Shown here: in pieces, positions 1 to 11,821 of the stretch | Layout of the letters: every line of letters starts with the position of its first letter | Numbering within the stretch: the first letter of the stretch is position 1 | Source: Zhengitettix transpicula | Taxonomy: Eukaryota; Arthropoda; Insecta; Orthoptera; Tetrigidae | DNA: 64,000 nt | NCBI GenBank assembly: GCA_037074705.1 | Contig: CM073591.1 | Location: 76,614,532 to 76,678,531 of the forward strand | Direction: 5' to 3' | Notes under the pieces: model-generated | Seen by the model: only the letters and a program-made list of their open reading frames with translations | Told to the model about the DNA's origin: nothing | Database searches by the model: none | Position numbers and translations under genes: made by a program

Positions 1-460
1 ACCACCTGCGATTGCGTGATTTCTTATAGAAACATAATTTATGAAACGTACATTTCCTCATGAGTGACAGTTTTTAAAATGCTGCTGATAGACAAAGGGA
101 ACTTAATTTTCTTCTTCAGGCAATAAATGAATATTTCGCAATCCACCATTCGAAATTGCGTGATTTTGCAGAGAACATCCATTCGCATTTATGACGACGA
201 ACGTTTCCTCGTTTTAGTGTTTCTTTAAGATGCCACCGAAAGTCAGAGAAAAGCGTAGTTTCTTTTATTTTGTGCCAAATAAAGTAAATGTTCGCAACGT
301 TTGCCTAGTTTTCCGGAGAACAAGGGGAAGCCAATGTAAGATTGCCGCAACATCCATTCGCAGAATACCTTGTTTTGCCACAGAACCCTCTCATTGTGTA
401 ACGAAGGACAGTAAATCTAGATATGGCGCGTTACCGTCACACTAGAAAAATGTTTTATGT
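1..460. repeat. Degenerate tandem repeat, about 145-190 bp unit
   Basis: Similar stretches recur at about 8-150, 151-337 and 338-450. ATTGCGTGATTT appears near 11 and 154, ACATCCATTCGCA near 175 and 350, and a shared order TTTCCTC ... AATAAA(T/G) ... TTCGCAA(C/T) links the first two units. The match is loose, with indels, so this is an old tandem array that may continue beyond the left edge. I see no coding signal; the 71-codon frame starting at 230 crosses the repeats and resembles nothing known to me. Confidence 0.4.
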
Positions 461-790
461 GGTGTGTAGTAACAGCTGACTAAACCTCAACTTACAAACA
501 TTCCGTACGTCATACACGATTAAAACGTAAGAAATGACAGTCCTCCGAGTGTAACGTTCATTGCTGCAACGATATATGCCTCATCTGTATGTCTGTTTAG
601 ACCCTGAGGTTGTCATTCGTAAGATCTCATCCATAATCTTGCGAAATACCGCAGAACGCATTTCAATTCATTTTGAAGCGTTGTAGATGAGTCACGTTTA
701 CCGCTCATACGAGCTTTTCTTTAGTCTATAAAATATAATTGAGTTAATGCAGTTTATATTAAAAGTTGAGCCCATGGCTACCATCGTCTT
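461..790. other. No recognisable feature
   Basis: AT-rich unique-looking sequence with short frames only. Nothing identifiable. Confidence 0.5.
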
Positions 791-1135
791 TTAGAGCGAA
801 AGGCTACATCAGTCATCTACATCTCCTCTTTTATAGCATAGTAAGGGATTTGGAAGGTGGTGGGGGGTTGCGGAGGTGACATGAAGGTAGCCTCCGAGCT
901 ATAGTTTAATGGTCCTACCCGGAATTCGCCTAAAAGTGATGCAGGACAAACTCTAGAAAACATTCATCAGATAGGTCGGACTCCTAGTACTTGTCCCATG
1001 CCCTTTCAATGACGGGAGTGGGGGCGCAGCATTTCTTTCTCCATGGTTCCACCAATTTAATGGGAACAGCGGGCAACTCTTACTGTGCGCCCAAAGTCCG
1101 GATCATACACTTGTCAATTCCAATTTTAGTTCAAT
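791..1135 (-). mobile_element. R1 retroposon, copy 1 (5'-truncated, diverged)
   Basis: Aligns with the other R1 copies through AGGCTACAT, TTTTATAGCATAG.AAGGG, GGAATTCGCCTAAA, TGCAGGACAAAC and CTTGTCCCATGCCCTT. It is the most diverged long copy. It lacks the sense-strand 5' part (the region with the CCTGCGAG hairpins), ending near TTAGTTCAA at about 1135. Orientation follows the poly(A) side of intact copies, which lies at the left here. No clear A/T run or target-site duplication remains, consistent with age. What is seen is the alignment; that it is a retroposon is inferred from the better copies. Confidence 0.8.
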
Positions 1136-3739
1136 ACTAAAGAGAGAAGGCATCCTCGAAAGTCTCTCTGATAGGTTCCACCTTCGAGAGCTGATACCAA
1201 TTCACAAAAGTATTCAAACCAGCAAGTGAATGTGAGAAATAGGTAGTTATTTTTTTGTAACCAACAAGTCCTAATAAAATTACGTCGGAAGAAATGCAAA
1301 ATTCATTTTGAAATCGGTCAGAATGTGAAAATAATGCAAGTGGCGTGTCTTTGCGACGTGAATATTTTATGGTGTTGAGGCGCCTTTTGGGTGGCGTTTT
1401 TCCAAATTTTGTCAAGTAGCTTCAGTATTTATCCGAAATAAAACTGTATAAACTATCTAGAAAATGGAATCCATTCCATTTCAAGTTTGCCAAAGTATCC
1501 AGTCACAGACTTAAGACGAAATTGGCAATTCATTTATGGATCTACAGTGCGTATTGTCCTTATGAAGATCGTTAGAGGAATGTCCGCGTTATGTCTACAT
1601 GAAAACAAATGACCGACTTTCCTACGATGCGAGTGACAATAGTACGGAACGAGCCAAATTCCGCACTCGCAGCTATTTTCGTGGTTATTTTTGTCTGCAC
1701 AACTTTTTCCTTCGGGAAGAAGAAACCCATATTTCTAACTCAAAATTTTCAGTATGGGTACTAATAGATATGAAGTATTGCACCTATTCAGAATTTTTCC
1801 TTCATTACAGAATATTATCAATCAAATACAATTTTATTAACTGTTGTAAATTACTATAGTTAACGATAAACAAAAATATTATTTTCATGATTTTAAAATC
1901 AAGGATATATCTAGAAATTTTTTTGGGGGGTTGGAAAAACGCTACTTCGGCTCCCAATGAGGGTACGAGGTAAAGGAGGTGCTCTCGAGTCTATGCACTA
2001 TAATTAATATTTGTAAATATCCTGAGAATAAATTGTTTCAGATACATATTCGCTTTATATAATCCGCTAAAAATTTATTTATCCATGTTACGATAATTAT
2101 CTACCCCTACTTTTGTTTTGCTTCGACAGTATTACAATTAGAAACTAAGCCAATAGACTTAATGCCCATCTACAAATGCATATAAAATCAGAATATCCTC
2201 CATATTTTTTCTGAAGCGAAAGGTAAGTTGATTAATTAAAAATTTGCTCACCGCAGTTATACGAATGATGAAGCTACGTTAATTTGAATCAAAGCGTCAT
2301 GACGATAAAACAGAGTTCATAATAACCGCATAATAATTAAGAGTCGCATATAAGGTCACATTGAGTCAGCTAAGTTTTGCCTGTGTAGCTAAGAATAACC
2401 GTTCTGAGGAAAGGGATTGTCATAGACGGAATATTCTTCGCGGCTAAGCTGAACCACAAGTGTCCATGAAGTTCTAACCTTCAATTTTTAACACGGGCAT
2501 TGCGTACAGAAGGAGGTGGAGTTTTCCATCGTCGGCAAAAACTAATACTTTCCTTAGGAACGTTTTATTCGTGTTAGATGAAACAGCATCAAATAAATTT
2601 AGCACGCCAAACGAGCAAGAATATCCGGGAATTGTAATCATGGGGGTGCAGCAAGCAGCTGTTTTGATGACGAGTCTGTGAGAAATTAATGTAATCGGCA
2701 ATTAAATATGCGACTGTGACGTGCCGACGTCAGTTGCAGCCGAGACATGCGCCACGGGACATCACGGGACGATGTTCCGATCGCAGACCCAAACAGAAGA
2801 CAGCAAGACACAAAATTAATAGGTTGCGTAAGCCTAATACCAAAAATTGAGAATATCCGGAAATAAAGAACAATAAACGGGATTTAAATTCATTAACGAA
2901 TGTAGAAAAATAAAATTGTTAATTTACAATAATATGTGTGCTACCATAAGAACGTCTCAGATGAACTAACCGAATAATATAATAAAGGTCTGGCTGAAAA
3001 TAAGTTTCTCCATTCAGTTTACAAACAAGGTCTGAAGTTTCCGTTCGGGTCAATGATTTGAGACACCTCGGTTCGTTGACTTGCCCTGTCTTATCTTAGA
3101 TCTCCCATCTCGCAATCCAGAAAACGAGAAAATAAACCCGGGAATATCCTCATTGCAGGCTATCATTGGTATTAAGTAGTAGACGGCTTTGACCTCTTGG
3201 GATTAATGTTTTCTGACCAGTGTTGGGTCCACCAGCCGCGTTTTCTCCGAACATATTGGGAGAGTTTAAAGCGAGTTTAACTTCCTTTCAAGCAGGTTCC
3301 TTCTGGTAAACTTTATAGAGCGTACGAGTCATCACCCCAAGTTCTTGTGCCAGTGACCCCCCCAGTAAATAGATCTTCAATACAGCTAAAAGAAAATAAT
3401 CGCCCGCACGAGTTTAGATCTGTTCCATCCTGTACGGAATTACAAGGAAAGTGACTGGAACGTGAATGAGTTCTAATTCAATACTTGTGTGTCACTGACG
3501 TGGTTTTCTCAGTTAATTATGCCGGGGTTGTTCTAAAAAGAAATTACGTTTGAGAATTAGAAATTATCTTCCAAAAGGAAATGCAAACTACATCTTAACT
3601 TAAAATTGTAACAGTTCCGATAGGAAATTGTTGGTTAATTTTCATCAATGACAGTAATCAGTTCAATCATTTCAGATCGTCTGCATTTTATCTATTAAGA
3701 CAATTGTGCTCACCGTTTTAAGCCTAAGCAAAGGGGGAA
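1136..3739. other. AT-rich non-coding stretch
   Basis: No gene, RNA or element that I can support. A G-run (TTTTTTTGGGGGG) near 1919-1933 and several short frames are present, none resembling a known protein. Confidence 0.5.
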
Positions 3740-4010
3740 AATTTCCGATGAAGTTAGTGATGCATGTCAAAGCCACCTAAGTTTGGCTCGTCTCCCCGAC
3801 ACGCGTGTAGCGAAAGTCGACACGCTCCGAGCAAACGTAACAATGCACAAGTGGCGTCGCACGTACACGACCAGCTGCCACACATCGTCGCCAAAAGTAT
3901 TCACTTACCTAGACTTAGCAGTCAACTGAACCGTGGAAGAGGAGTCGCGTGAGTGACACTGCTGCTGGTTTCTACGTCCGTGACGTAACCTTCAAGCTCT
4001 TGCGTAAAAA
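3740..4010. promoter_or_regulatory. CpG-richer patch, possible regulatory DNA
   Basis: This patch is clearly richer in CpG than its flanks (CCCCGACACGCGTGTAGCG, GGCGTCGCACG, GTCGCCA, GGAGTCGCG, CGTGACG). A 62-codon frame at 3764-3952 runs through it but has no recognisable domain. It could be a promoter, an exon or a decayed repeat. The sequence alone does not decide, so confidence is low. Confidence 0.2.
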
Positions 4011-5094
4011 CGATCCCTCGGGTTATAAGAAATGGAATGGAAATAATTAACGTTCACGAGCAGGAAGCATGTCGGTGTTGCGACATGTCACACCTGTAAT
4101 ACGTTTCACTCGGTGGGAATTTCAATCAACATAACTGCGGCCAATACTTTTCTTTAATTCTTCGACGCACAGGCACGGAATCCAGTTGTCAATCATTACT
4201 ACTTTTGCATGTAGAACACAGAACTGTACACTGAAAGTAGTTCTTAAAAAGGGTGAAAGCACAAGCTAATCAACATCAAGGGGATTGTAATAATTGACGC
4301 GGAAGCGCGATTTCAAACATTCACGTGAATAATCCCCAGGCAATAATAATTAAAAAGAGAAATTGAACTGAAGGGTCTTGAGAAATTGATGACCCTAAGC
4401 AAGCCATTTACCTGACATCAAGAGTTCATAGGAACAGAATATAAAATTGTCGGTAAAATAGCAATTGTCGTGAACCTGTCAACGCGACTCAATTCACGAC
4501 CATAACATAATTTAAAATCATTGTTTTTATATATAATTAAGAATTCAACGTCAGTAGCATGGTAATGGTATTCAAAAAACAAACTGCGCTTTGAGAATTA
4601 AGAATGAAGTAATAACTTTTTGTGAAGTCGAGACTTGACATGTACATTAAACTATTACTAGAGTTCACCAATGGTCTTAGCCGTGCTGTCGACATAAGGA
4701 AATTAGCATCATACTGTTCTTCCAATTCGTAGATATCCAATATGTAACCGCCTTCACTTTATTATTTAAACTTGCTCAGAATGTGATCAGGTCCTTCTTA
4801 CGAAACCCATCGACTAACATAGGTTCGTTTTATAGGAATTGTACTACAATTTACCGTTGAATTCCTACCAAAGTTTTTTAAAGACGACGCCAATGGGAGA
4901 CCCGTTGTCCATCAGGAGGGAAAGTATTTGAATAGTAATAAACTGTTGTATACAAAATGAGTCGAAACTTTCGGTATTTTTGTATGACATGTTACAATAC
5001 GGTACCATACTTTTACATTTTTCTTGGTATTTTTGTTCAAGATTGGAGTTCAGGTCTTGCCTCATGTAAGAGAAACAGCACAGTCCAATTTTCG
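4011..5094. other. AT-rich non-coding stretch
   Basis: Nothing recognisable. Only short frames, with no repeat shared with the rest of the window. Confidence 0.5.
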
Positions 5095-5460
5095 TAGCCT
5101 CCAGACTGTATCCGCTTTGATATTCTCGCAACGTGGGGCACGCCGTGGAACGCACTCCCAGTTGCCAAGGAGCTTTCTCTGTGGAATCGCCCCAGCATCC
5201 CTTATCTGGGGATTCGGGTCGGAGTAACCGTTGCAGCATCCAGCTTAATCACCAGAAGCCAGTTCGGTTCCGCCAGCCTCGTATTTCATTCAGTTCCCAG
5301 CAGCTAGGATTGCAGCTGGACGCGCTCAGCTTACCAGCCCACGCCTCTAGGTTACCCGTCCCCTCTCCATTTGTTTGCATTCAAATGATGCGCTTTATTC
5401 GGGTGCCGTATTGAGAAAGAACCAGTGCACGACGAGCGTCGGTCATCTGATCGTTGGTCG
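5095..5460. promoter_or_regulatory. GC-rich island, possible promoter or exon
   Basis: About 365 bp with much higher GC than its surroundings. Frames are open on both strands (minus 4865-5239, 124 codons; plus 5133-5414, 93 codons). Overlapping frames on opposite strands are expected where GC lowers stop frequency, so they are not evidence of a gene. A CATTCAGTTCC near 5287 resembles an arthropod initiator (TCAGT), but no TATA box is placed correctly. Confidence 0.2.
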
Positions 5461-8400
5461 AGAAATGGCTGACACGAAGGATCAGGATGACGGGTAGAAT
5501 GATACTTTCCATCTCCCATGTTCCACTTAAGTGGAAAACGACGCTACTGACAATTGAATAATACCAATTGTCAACTTGCCATCAGCGGACTCTTAGATAC
5601 ACATATGGAGATAAAAGCTATTACTAAGGCTCTGATGTCGGTAGGCGTCACGGTTACTTAATCATGCCATTCTTAATTACACCACAGTGCATGGGCTTCC
5701 CTGGATTACGGGGATCATTTTCAGCCCGCGCTTTGAAATGCAGAAAATTGAACTCCGATATTATGACCTGCTGGCCTAGTGATCATCTCTTCTCTCGTTG
5801 ACAGTGCATTTTCTGGATTTCATAGCAAAAAGATACCAGATTTTTACTCTGCCCTGAAGGAAACGTAGAATATATTTGACAATTCCCTTGAATGACCGCA
5901 CGAGGTACCCGACATCAGTCTATCAAATAGAGCTCAACCGATCAATTCCAGATACTCCGACCGGAACTGATGACATACTACTTCCTCGCGATGAAAGTAT
6001 ACATCCTCGACCGTGGATCACGCATCACGAAAACAAAAATTGATTTGTTCCGGTTCAAGCCAACATCTTCATTATACAGATTATAACTTTCTTGTAGAGG
6101 ATAAATGCGCGTTGCGGATTGCCTGCCTACAAATGAAGGAAAATTATCTCACTTTTCCGCACGCACGGTCCTAAACGCTGAGCTAAATTCAGATCCGCAT
6201 TCGTTACTTCATGTGTCAAAGCGACAATTCCGAGACTTAACGAGAGGGGAAAAAATTAATCGAACAACCTACTTCGTATTAATGTGAAAAAAAAAATCGA
6301 GAATGTGGTATTGAAAATAGGACTCTACCAAAATGGGAAATCTGTAGAGAGAGTTGAAACTACTTCCTTCTGCTTGTATCTTGTACCGATAGACGTAACT
6401 AGTGACAGTACATAGCGACCAGGAAAGTAGGAAACCGAAGACTTTCCAAGTTTAGACGCCTCTGATCCAGTTACTAACGGCACATTCACTCCAGTTTCGT
6501 CGTAGAAGTGATTTGCAATATATTCCACACGAGCGTCGCCCGATTCCCAGCGATTTCAACACCTCCAACAACCTATATATGTCCATAACATTTTACCAGT
6601 AAAAAATAATTCATTTCTACTACACTCATAGTGAATTTCTTTGCGATCTCATTACCATTTAAAGTATAATAAACAGTTATAAATCTATAAAAGTATAATG
6701 AACTCAGTTGGATCTAAAACGAGAAAAACATTTTTCTGTAATATGCATTGTGTGTATTTCATGTAAGATGAAGAGAACAATAAAGTTCATACAATGAAAA
6801 AAATTAATGATTTTTTATAGTGTAATGATCAATTTACTGACAAAACGTAATAATACTTGGAAACAATTGTGGATCTAATCAGGTTCTGATAATGTGCTGA
6901 GGTCCATCTTACGCTCGTCCAAATGCAAGTAAAGCTGCCAAAGAAATCAAGTAGGAAATATAAGGTCATAGATATTGGTATCACTTAAATGAGGTAATTT
7001 TATAGTTCTACAAGCAGACATTAAAGAATTTCACTGAAATGGAAACATATACCCAATCAACATTGAAGTTAGTTTTTATATTTGACGAAATTATATATCT
7101 GAGTATTTTGTATTGCCCTGAAATAAGATATTAGCATGGCGTCACGTCAGGAGAAAACGTTACGCTTCGACACAAAATCTGAGGCAAGTGTGAACTTCTA
7201 CGGCACAGACGTAAGTTCTTTTGGAGGGGACGTGGGTTATTCAACCACGGACATAATGCTGACTATGAAAATAATATATTCAACTGCATACATATTCGCA
7301 ACCTTAAATAACTAAAGAAATATACTCATAATTCGAACTCCATTGAGAAAGCTAATGAAGTTCCTCATTATGCAGATATTGACAGTTATTTTGGACTCAA
7401 AAGAAAGCGGTTTCTTTTCTTAAACACTGGAGAAAGCTAAAATTTAAAATCAAGTTCAGATGATTCACATTTTGTTCCCAGCATAATTCTATTTACAATT
7501 CAAAAAGCGTATGCGAAAAATGTGGAAGGACCTGGCCTTCCTTATAGAGAAACTTTCTCACTGACCTGAGTAAAATAAATGCACAAAGCAGTCCGTATAT
7601 CTCCAAGTGCGGAATGTTGTTCTCAGTACAAGTATTACACACTTTCACAAGTAAGCATGCATCATGACCTGTCCTGAGATAAGACATCCCTCGAGAGATA
7701 TGACAAACTTATTACTCAGCGTGTGCAGATAATGTCTTCTAAAATATTAACGGAAACTTTAAGACATAGAGAGATCTTGAACTTGAATATAACAAAAAAA
7801 ATTGACTAGAAATATTTATTGAAAGGAACCTTAAAATTAAGGTTCGCTAACTTCAACAGGCGGTGAAATGATAGTCGAAAACCACGTTATAATTTGGAGT
7901 TATCGACGATTCAAAACTGCGCGAATTAGTATATCCCATGGCTCGTTGATTACAATTTTGCATGAAAAATAGCGTCTCAAAACGAGTATCCCCAAGATGG
8001 ATACCGCGTTTTACAGTGGAAAATAATTGGATTACGTGGTGGTTTCAGTGGCTGTTACGTCGCAGTCCTGCAGAGTTTCTACTTTGGTATATAGCTGTTG
8101 AAGAAACCTGGTCCACCACTAGACGAGAGAGACGAAACAAATTAAAACGTTGGTTTCTGTACAACAAAAAACCAGCTCTGAAGAAGGCTACGAGTGTTAA
8201 ATCGAGCGGGCAGGTGATGGGCACAGCGGAATACTTCACATGGACTACTTACAAAATGGATGAAGGATAAATGGAAATTTTTGCCTCGTTATTGGTTCAT
8301 TTCAAACAAAGGAAAAATGTTCATGTGGCTAATATTAAAGTGTTATTACATAAATAAATAAGCATTGGTCGTAGTTTATATGGTGAAACTCGTAGAACCG

Positions 8401-8759
8401 AGGTTCTAATTCTTGTCGCATCCACTATTTGACCTACCCGTAGCATTTTTTCCTGTTTCCTAACCTGAAAAAAAGGGCCTAAAGAGCGCATTACCGAAAG
8501 TATTTTTTGAGAACCTTAAGGATGGTTGGAAAAATGTTGAAGTAAAGCTGAATGTACTGTGTCTAGTTCAAAGGAGATTATGTTGAGGAATAGAAATTAA
8601 TGAATCCAAAATATTTATAAATGACTTTTTCCAAGATTTTTTTTTTCTTAGAGGATGAAGACATGGCCTCTAAGAGGTCTATTTCGCTACAGTGGGCCTC
8701 ATTTGCAAATAAATGGGGATATATGTTATTATTAATACGTTACTAACTGTATCTCGTGG
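5461..8759. other. AT-rich non-coding stretch
   Basis: About 3.3 kb without a supportable gene. The longest frame is 102 codons (7962-8270, plus), basic and without a recognised domain, which is within chance. No tRNA, terminal repeat or tandem array was seen. Confidence 0.5.
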
Positions 8760-9085
8760 CCACGTAGTTTTATGCACACGCACGGCGAGTGACGTCACCG
8801 GCGCGGCAGGTTGGGAGAAGAACAGTTAGGAATGCAGGTTGACCCCCTATCCCTTCATAGCGCACTATTCTAAGACGCCTCCTTCGCGAGATCTCCGCGT
8901 CGACGTCGTCAGCCATTCACGGCACGAAACGCCAAGGACGCCTCGTTCCACAGAAAGACACGGCAATCGCACAACTGACAAATTAATTGCTTCGAACCGG
9001 TGCCGTCGGTGCCATTTGCTGCTGAACCTGTTGCGGTTTCGACAGCGTGAAGATCGTCCACGCAACGGACTCTGCACACGTTGAT
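8760..9085. promoter_or_regulatory. CpG-rich patch with a perfect CRE (TGACGTCA)
   Basis: GC and CpG rise sharply here. A full palindromic cAMP-response element, TGACGTCA, lies at 8790-8797, followed by CCGGCGCGGCAGG. Frames are open on both strands (minus 8865-9077, plus 8839-9084), as expected from the composition. A promoter or first exon is possible, but no TATA box, splice pattern or protein match is visible. Confidence 0.25.
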
Positions 9086-9537
9086 GGACTGCGGCGTGAA
9101 TATCCCCAGAGAAATTTGTCGTTAGGTAACTTTATGAGAAATGAGGAATTTCGTAAACTTTTGATAAATAAACCACTCAAGGAGATTAGAATGCTGCGTC
9201 CATATAAAGTTCCATGGATAAAATTAAATTGCTGATCAATGAATGTTACTTTGATAAATCTGGAAGATTTTACTAATTTGAAAGTGCAAATAAAAGTATA
9301 GGAATGTTTAAAAAAAATGTACCAAAGATAAAAGCAATGGGCCCTGGAATGATTCATCAATATTGGGATGTTATATTTTTTATTATTTATTAAAAATAAC
9401 TTTTAGTCCGGAGACTTTACAGTTGTGATAATAATATAATAAAAGTATTTACAATTGAAAATATTAAACAAATAAAACATAAGGTATTTACAATTTGTAA
9501 ATATTTTGGATATGTTATCGTATTTATAGTCGAATTC
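9086..9537. other. AT-rich non-coding stretch
   Basis: Nothing recognisable. Becomes very AT-rich toward 9360-9530. Confidence 0.5.
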
Positions 9538-10020
9538 TTAAAAAAAATCGAAACTACCTAGAGATGAATTGACAAGACAAGAATTAAACGGGATGGAAGG
9601 CGTGAAAATTTCAATGCTAAGCGCCGTCCTTCGGAGGAACGCGAACTGGATTGTACACATCCGGAGAAGGAAATGCCGACTGCATGACGTCGTCGACGAG
9701 CAGACGGGGGCGATGAAACCCAAAACTCTCCCAGACGAGTGTGTTATTTGAAATATTTTAGAGGGGCGGGGGAGGGCGAGATATCGAAAGCTGAAACAGG
9801 AAGCTAAAGTCAAAAGAAGTAGGACGACATTCCCTGGGCCCGTCCGTGATAGAAGATCCGGAGATGGGAGATCTGATTCGATCTCTTCCTCATCATCGCG
9901 TCGAGGTAACGCCAGGCCATTGGTCAAGTGCCAAGAAATAAACGTTTTCACCTTGAGAGGTCTTACAGGTGCAGTCTCAGGTGGGCTGAGGTGCCCCCGG
10001 CTCTCGGATGACCGACACAC
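9538..10020 (-). other. Longest open frame in the window (160 codons), unassigned
   Basis: This minus-strand frame of 160 codons starts with ATG at 10020 and ends in an AT-rich stretch. The translation has an acidic patch (DDEEEIESD, about residues 42-50), then a hydrophobic LLLLTLASC segment (about 68-76) and a serine/cysteine-rich half. I recognise no family. The region is GC-richer than its flanks, which lengthens chance frames. My rough estimate of the longest chance frame in 64 kb at this composition is about 130 codons, so 160 is only mildly unusual. It could be a decayed element or an exon; treat it as unproven. Confidence 0.15.
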
Positions 10021-10511
10021 TTACATACGAGTCGCTTTCCAACTATTTCACGTACTAATTCCAAAACTAGACCAAGACCTGAGTGACCTCTCACTTCAAG
10101 TTACCTGGAAAAACCGACGTAAACTTACGTACTCAAGCGCGATTTGTGCTCACTGAAGTGTGGTTGCAGAAATCTACATTGCGTTTCTAAACACTAGGGC
10201 TATTAAAAATTCTAGCGAAAGATTACGGAGTAAGTTCCGACATTGTCGTAAAATTTAATTTTCAATAACATCGTCAAATTATCCTACATAACGGGGTATC
10301 CTCATAAACGAATTCCTAAATTATGGGTAGCGTTCTAATGAAACGATTGCATGAACGAGTTTCAGTAACACATTCCCAAGCAGGGAAGATCAAGTTCAGT
10401 TCCAAATAAGCGACTTTCAGTGCATCCAGACGAATATGAATGATAGCGATACAACTCTGAAGATATAGCAGAAAAACTAAAAAGTAACTTCAACAACGTA
10501 AATACTTTTAA
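10021..10511. other. Non-coding stretch
   Basis: No identifiable feature up to the target-site duplication of the PLE-type insertion that follows. Confidence 0.5.
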
Positions 10512-10525
10512 CATATGGCGGAATA
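10512..10525. repeat. Target-site duplication, left copy
   Basis: CATATGGCGGAATA, matched 13 of 14 by CATATGGAGGAATA at 11094-11107. It brackets the inverted-arm element between them. Confidence 0.75.
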
Positions 10526-10605
10526 AAATGAAAAAAAATTACGTCTGATTGAAAATAATGAATAAGAAAGATAGCCAATTCAGACAAAAAGGTAATATAA
10601 ATACC

Positions 10606-10645
10606 ACACAACGTTTCTGGGATCCTTGACCCTTTCGTCAAGTGC
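10606..10645 (-). ncRNA. Hammerhead-like motif, sense arm of copy a
   Basis: On the minus strand this reads GCAC-TTGACGA, a GGG/CCC stem II, then GAAACGTT-GTGT. It differs from the catalytic box CTGANGA by C3 to T, so this arm is probably inactive. Confidence 0.45.
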
Positions 10646-11008
10646 TAAGAAGAACCTAGGGAAACCCAACTGCACTGGTCAGTTGACAACACTCGAAAGC
10701 GACGAAAACGCAACGACAATGGGAGAGCCGAAGGTTTTTACAAATGGGGGAAGGTTTAGCGTAATAATAAGGGATCACAGAAATTATTGAATTTAATAGT
10801 GTCTGTTTTTACATTAATAGTTGTGATGTTTGATTTGATGTGAAGCATCTCTGAAATGTTCTGGAATTGTACCTGGTGTCAATGTCTAAAATCTTAAAAT
10901 TTTGCCAATCAAATGTATGTATACGACTCTCTCATTGTCGTTGCATTTTAGTCGGTTTTAAGTGTCGTCAACTCACCAGTGCAGTTGCGTTTCTATAGGC
11001 TCTTCTTA

Positions 11009-11048
11009 GCACCTGACGAAAGGGCCAAGGATCCCGGAAACGTTGTGC
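11009..11048 (+). ncRNA. Hammerhead-like motif, best-preserved copy (arm of copy a)
   Basis: In order: GCAC (stem I, 5' strand), CTGACGA at 11013-11019 (catalytic box CUGANGA), stem II with GGG/CCC, GAAAC, GTT, and GTGC (stem I, 3' strand, complementary to GCAC). This is the layout of a minimal type I hammerhead with a two-base palindromic stem III (AC/GU) that could only form fully as a dimer. Hammerheads with very short stem III have been described in Penelope-like retroelements. Cleavage would fall after GTT. Activity is not shown. Confidence 0.5.
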
Positions 11049-11093
11049 GGTATTTATATTACCTTTTTGTCTGCATTTGCTATCTATCTTATT

Positions 11094-11107
11094 CATATGG
11101 AGGAATA
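11094..11107. repeat. Target-site duplication, right copy
   Basis: CATATGGAGGAATA, pair of 10512-10525 with one mismatch. Confidence 0.75.
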
Positions 11108-11250
11108 GCCATCTCATATTCAAGAACAGGATACATACAAACGAAGCATTGAAGGCAATATCCTTAAATTAGGCCGTGAAAAATGTGATCTAGTAAATTG
11201 TAAGTGAGCTAGTGATCAGGTAACACAATGGATGGAGGAGGTTCGTACTT

Positions 11251-11339
11251 GACTCGAATAGCTCATGTGGTAACACGACCACATATCAAGTGGAGGTCCC
11301 GGGTTCGATTCCCGGTCCGGACGAGATTTTTCCGTACTG
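11251..11339 (+). mobile_element. tRNA-derived SINE head
   Basis: A box TAGCTCATGTGG at 11259-11270 and B box GGTTCGATTCC at 11302-11312, start to start 43 bp as in a tRNA. An anticodon-arm-like hairpin lies between (CCAC, loop ATATCAA, GTGG). The acceptor stem does not close (GACTCGA against CCGGACGAG), and the copy continues into ATTTTTCCGTACTG. A near-identical extension follows the plus-strand copy at 25430. So this is a SINE of the tRNA class, not a working tRNA gene. RNA polymerase III transcription from the internal boxes is the known mechanism for such elements. Confidence 0.75.
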
Positions 11340-11821
11340 ATGCTTTCATCTCATTTTGTTGGAAGAATTGAGGAAACAAATAAACGATCACATCCATAAT
11401 TTATTGATGACTGACAAAGAACGTTTTAATTTGTACAACTTCGTCAACAGTAAAATTGTTGACTATGTGGCACAGAGAATCGTAGGCTCGTAAAAAGAGC
11501 TCATTATGGAGTGTAATCAAGAAATTGTCGCCTATTATGACTAGATAACGGTACGTTTGACTTATTAAAGATAAGATATTAGGAATTCAACGTTTTTATG
11601 GCGTGCAATTAACAGACGTGTTGCTTATTTTTAAGTACTCTCATGACAATTATGGTTAATATTTAAGAAATTAACGCTTTAAACCAAGAACAATCAAACA
11701 CCGGAACATATTCTAGAAATACATAAAATAGCCTTGTCATAGAATCTAAATATTTAATGGCATAGTCTTATATACATCTATAATTTCGACTGAACGGAAT
11801 CAAAGAATCCTCCTTTAGGTC
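11340..11821. other. Non-coding stretch
   Basis: Possible SINE body just after 11340, then unique AT-rich DNA. Nothing else recognised. Confidence 0.45.

Larger units (their letters stand above)
10526..11093 (-). mobile_element. R2 / Penelope-like non-autonomous element, copy a
   Basis: A 568-bp insertion bounded by a 14-bp target-site duplication. Two arms of about 170 bp (about 10560-10730 and 10925-11093) are imperfect inverted copies of each other. Each contains AAATACC.CACAACGTTTC and its hammerhead-like core. The left end continues into AAATGAAAAAAAATTACGTC, the same terminus that ends copy b on its right, whereas the right end stops at TATCTTATT. So the element lies on the minus strand with its complete 3' end at the left and a shortened 5' end. 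The centre (about 10735-10920) holds no recognisable coding remnant. Inverted pseudo-LTR arms and variable-length TSDs are known for Penelope-like elements; assignment rests on copy b, which carries reverse-transcriptase remnants. Confidence 0.75.

Noticed and set aside
11251..11325. A working tRNA gene
   Set aside because: The acceptor stem does not pair, and the same 3' extension occurs after another copy, so it is a SINE head.
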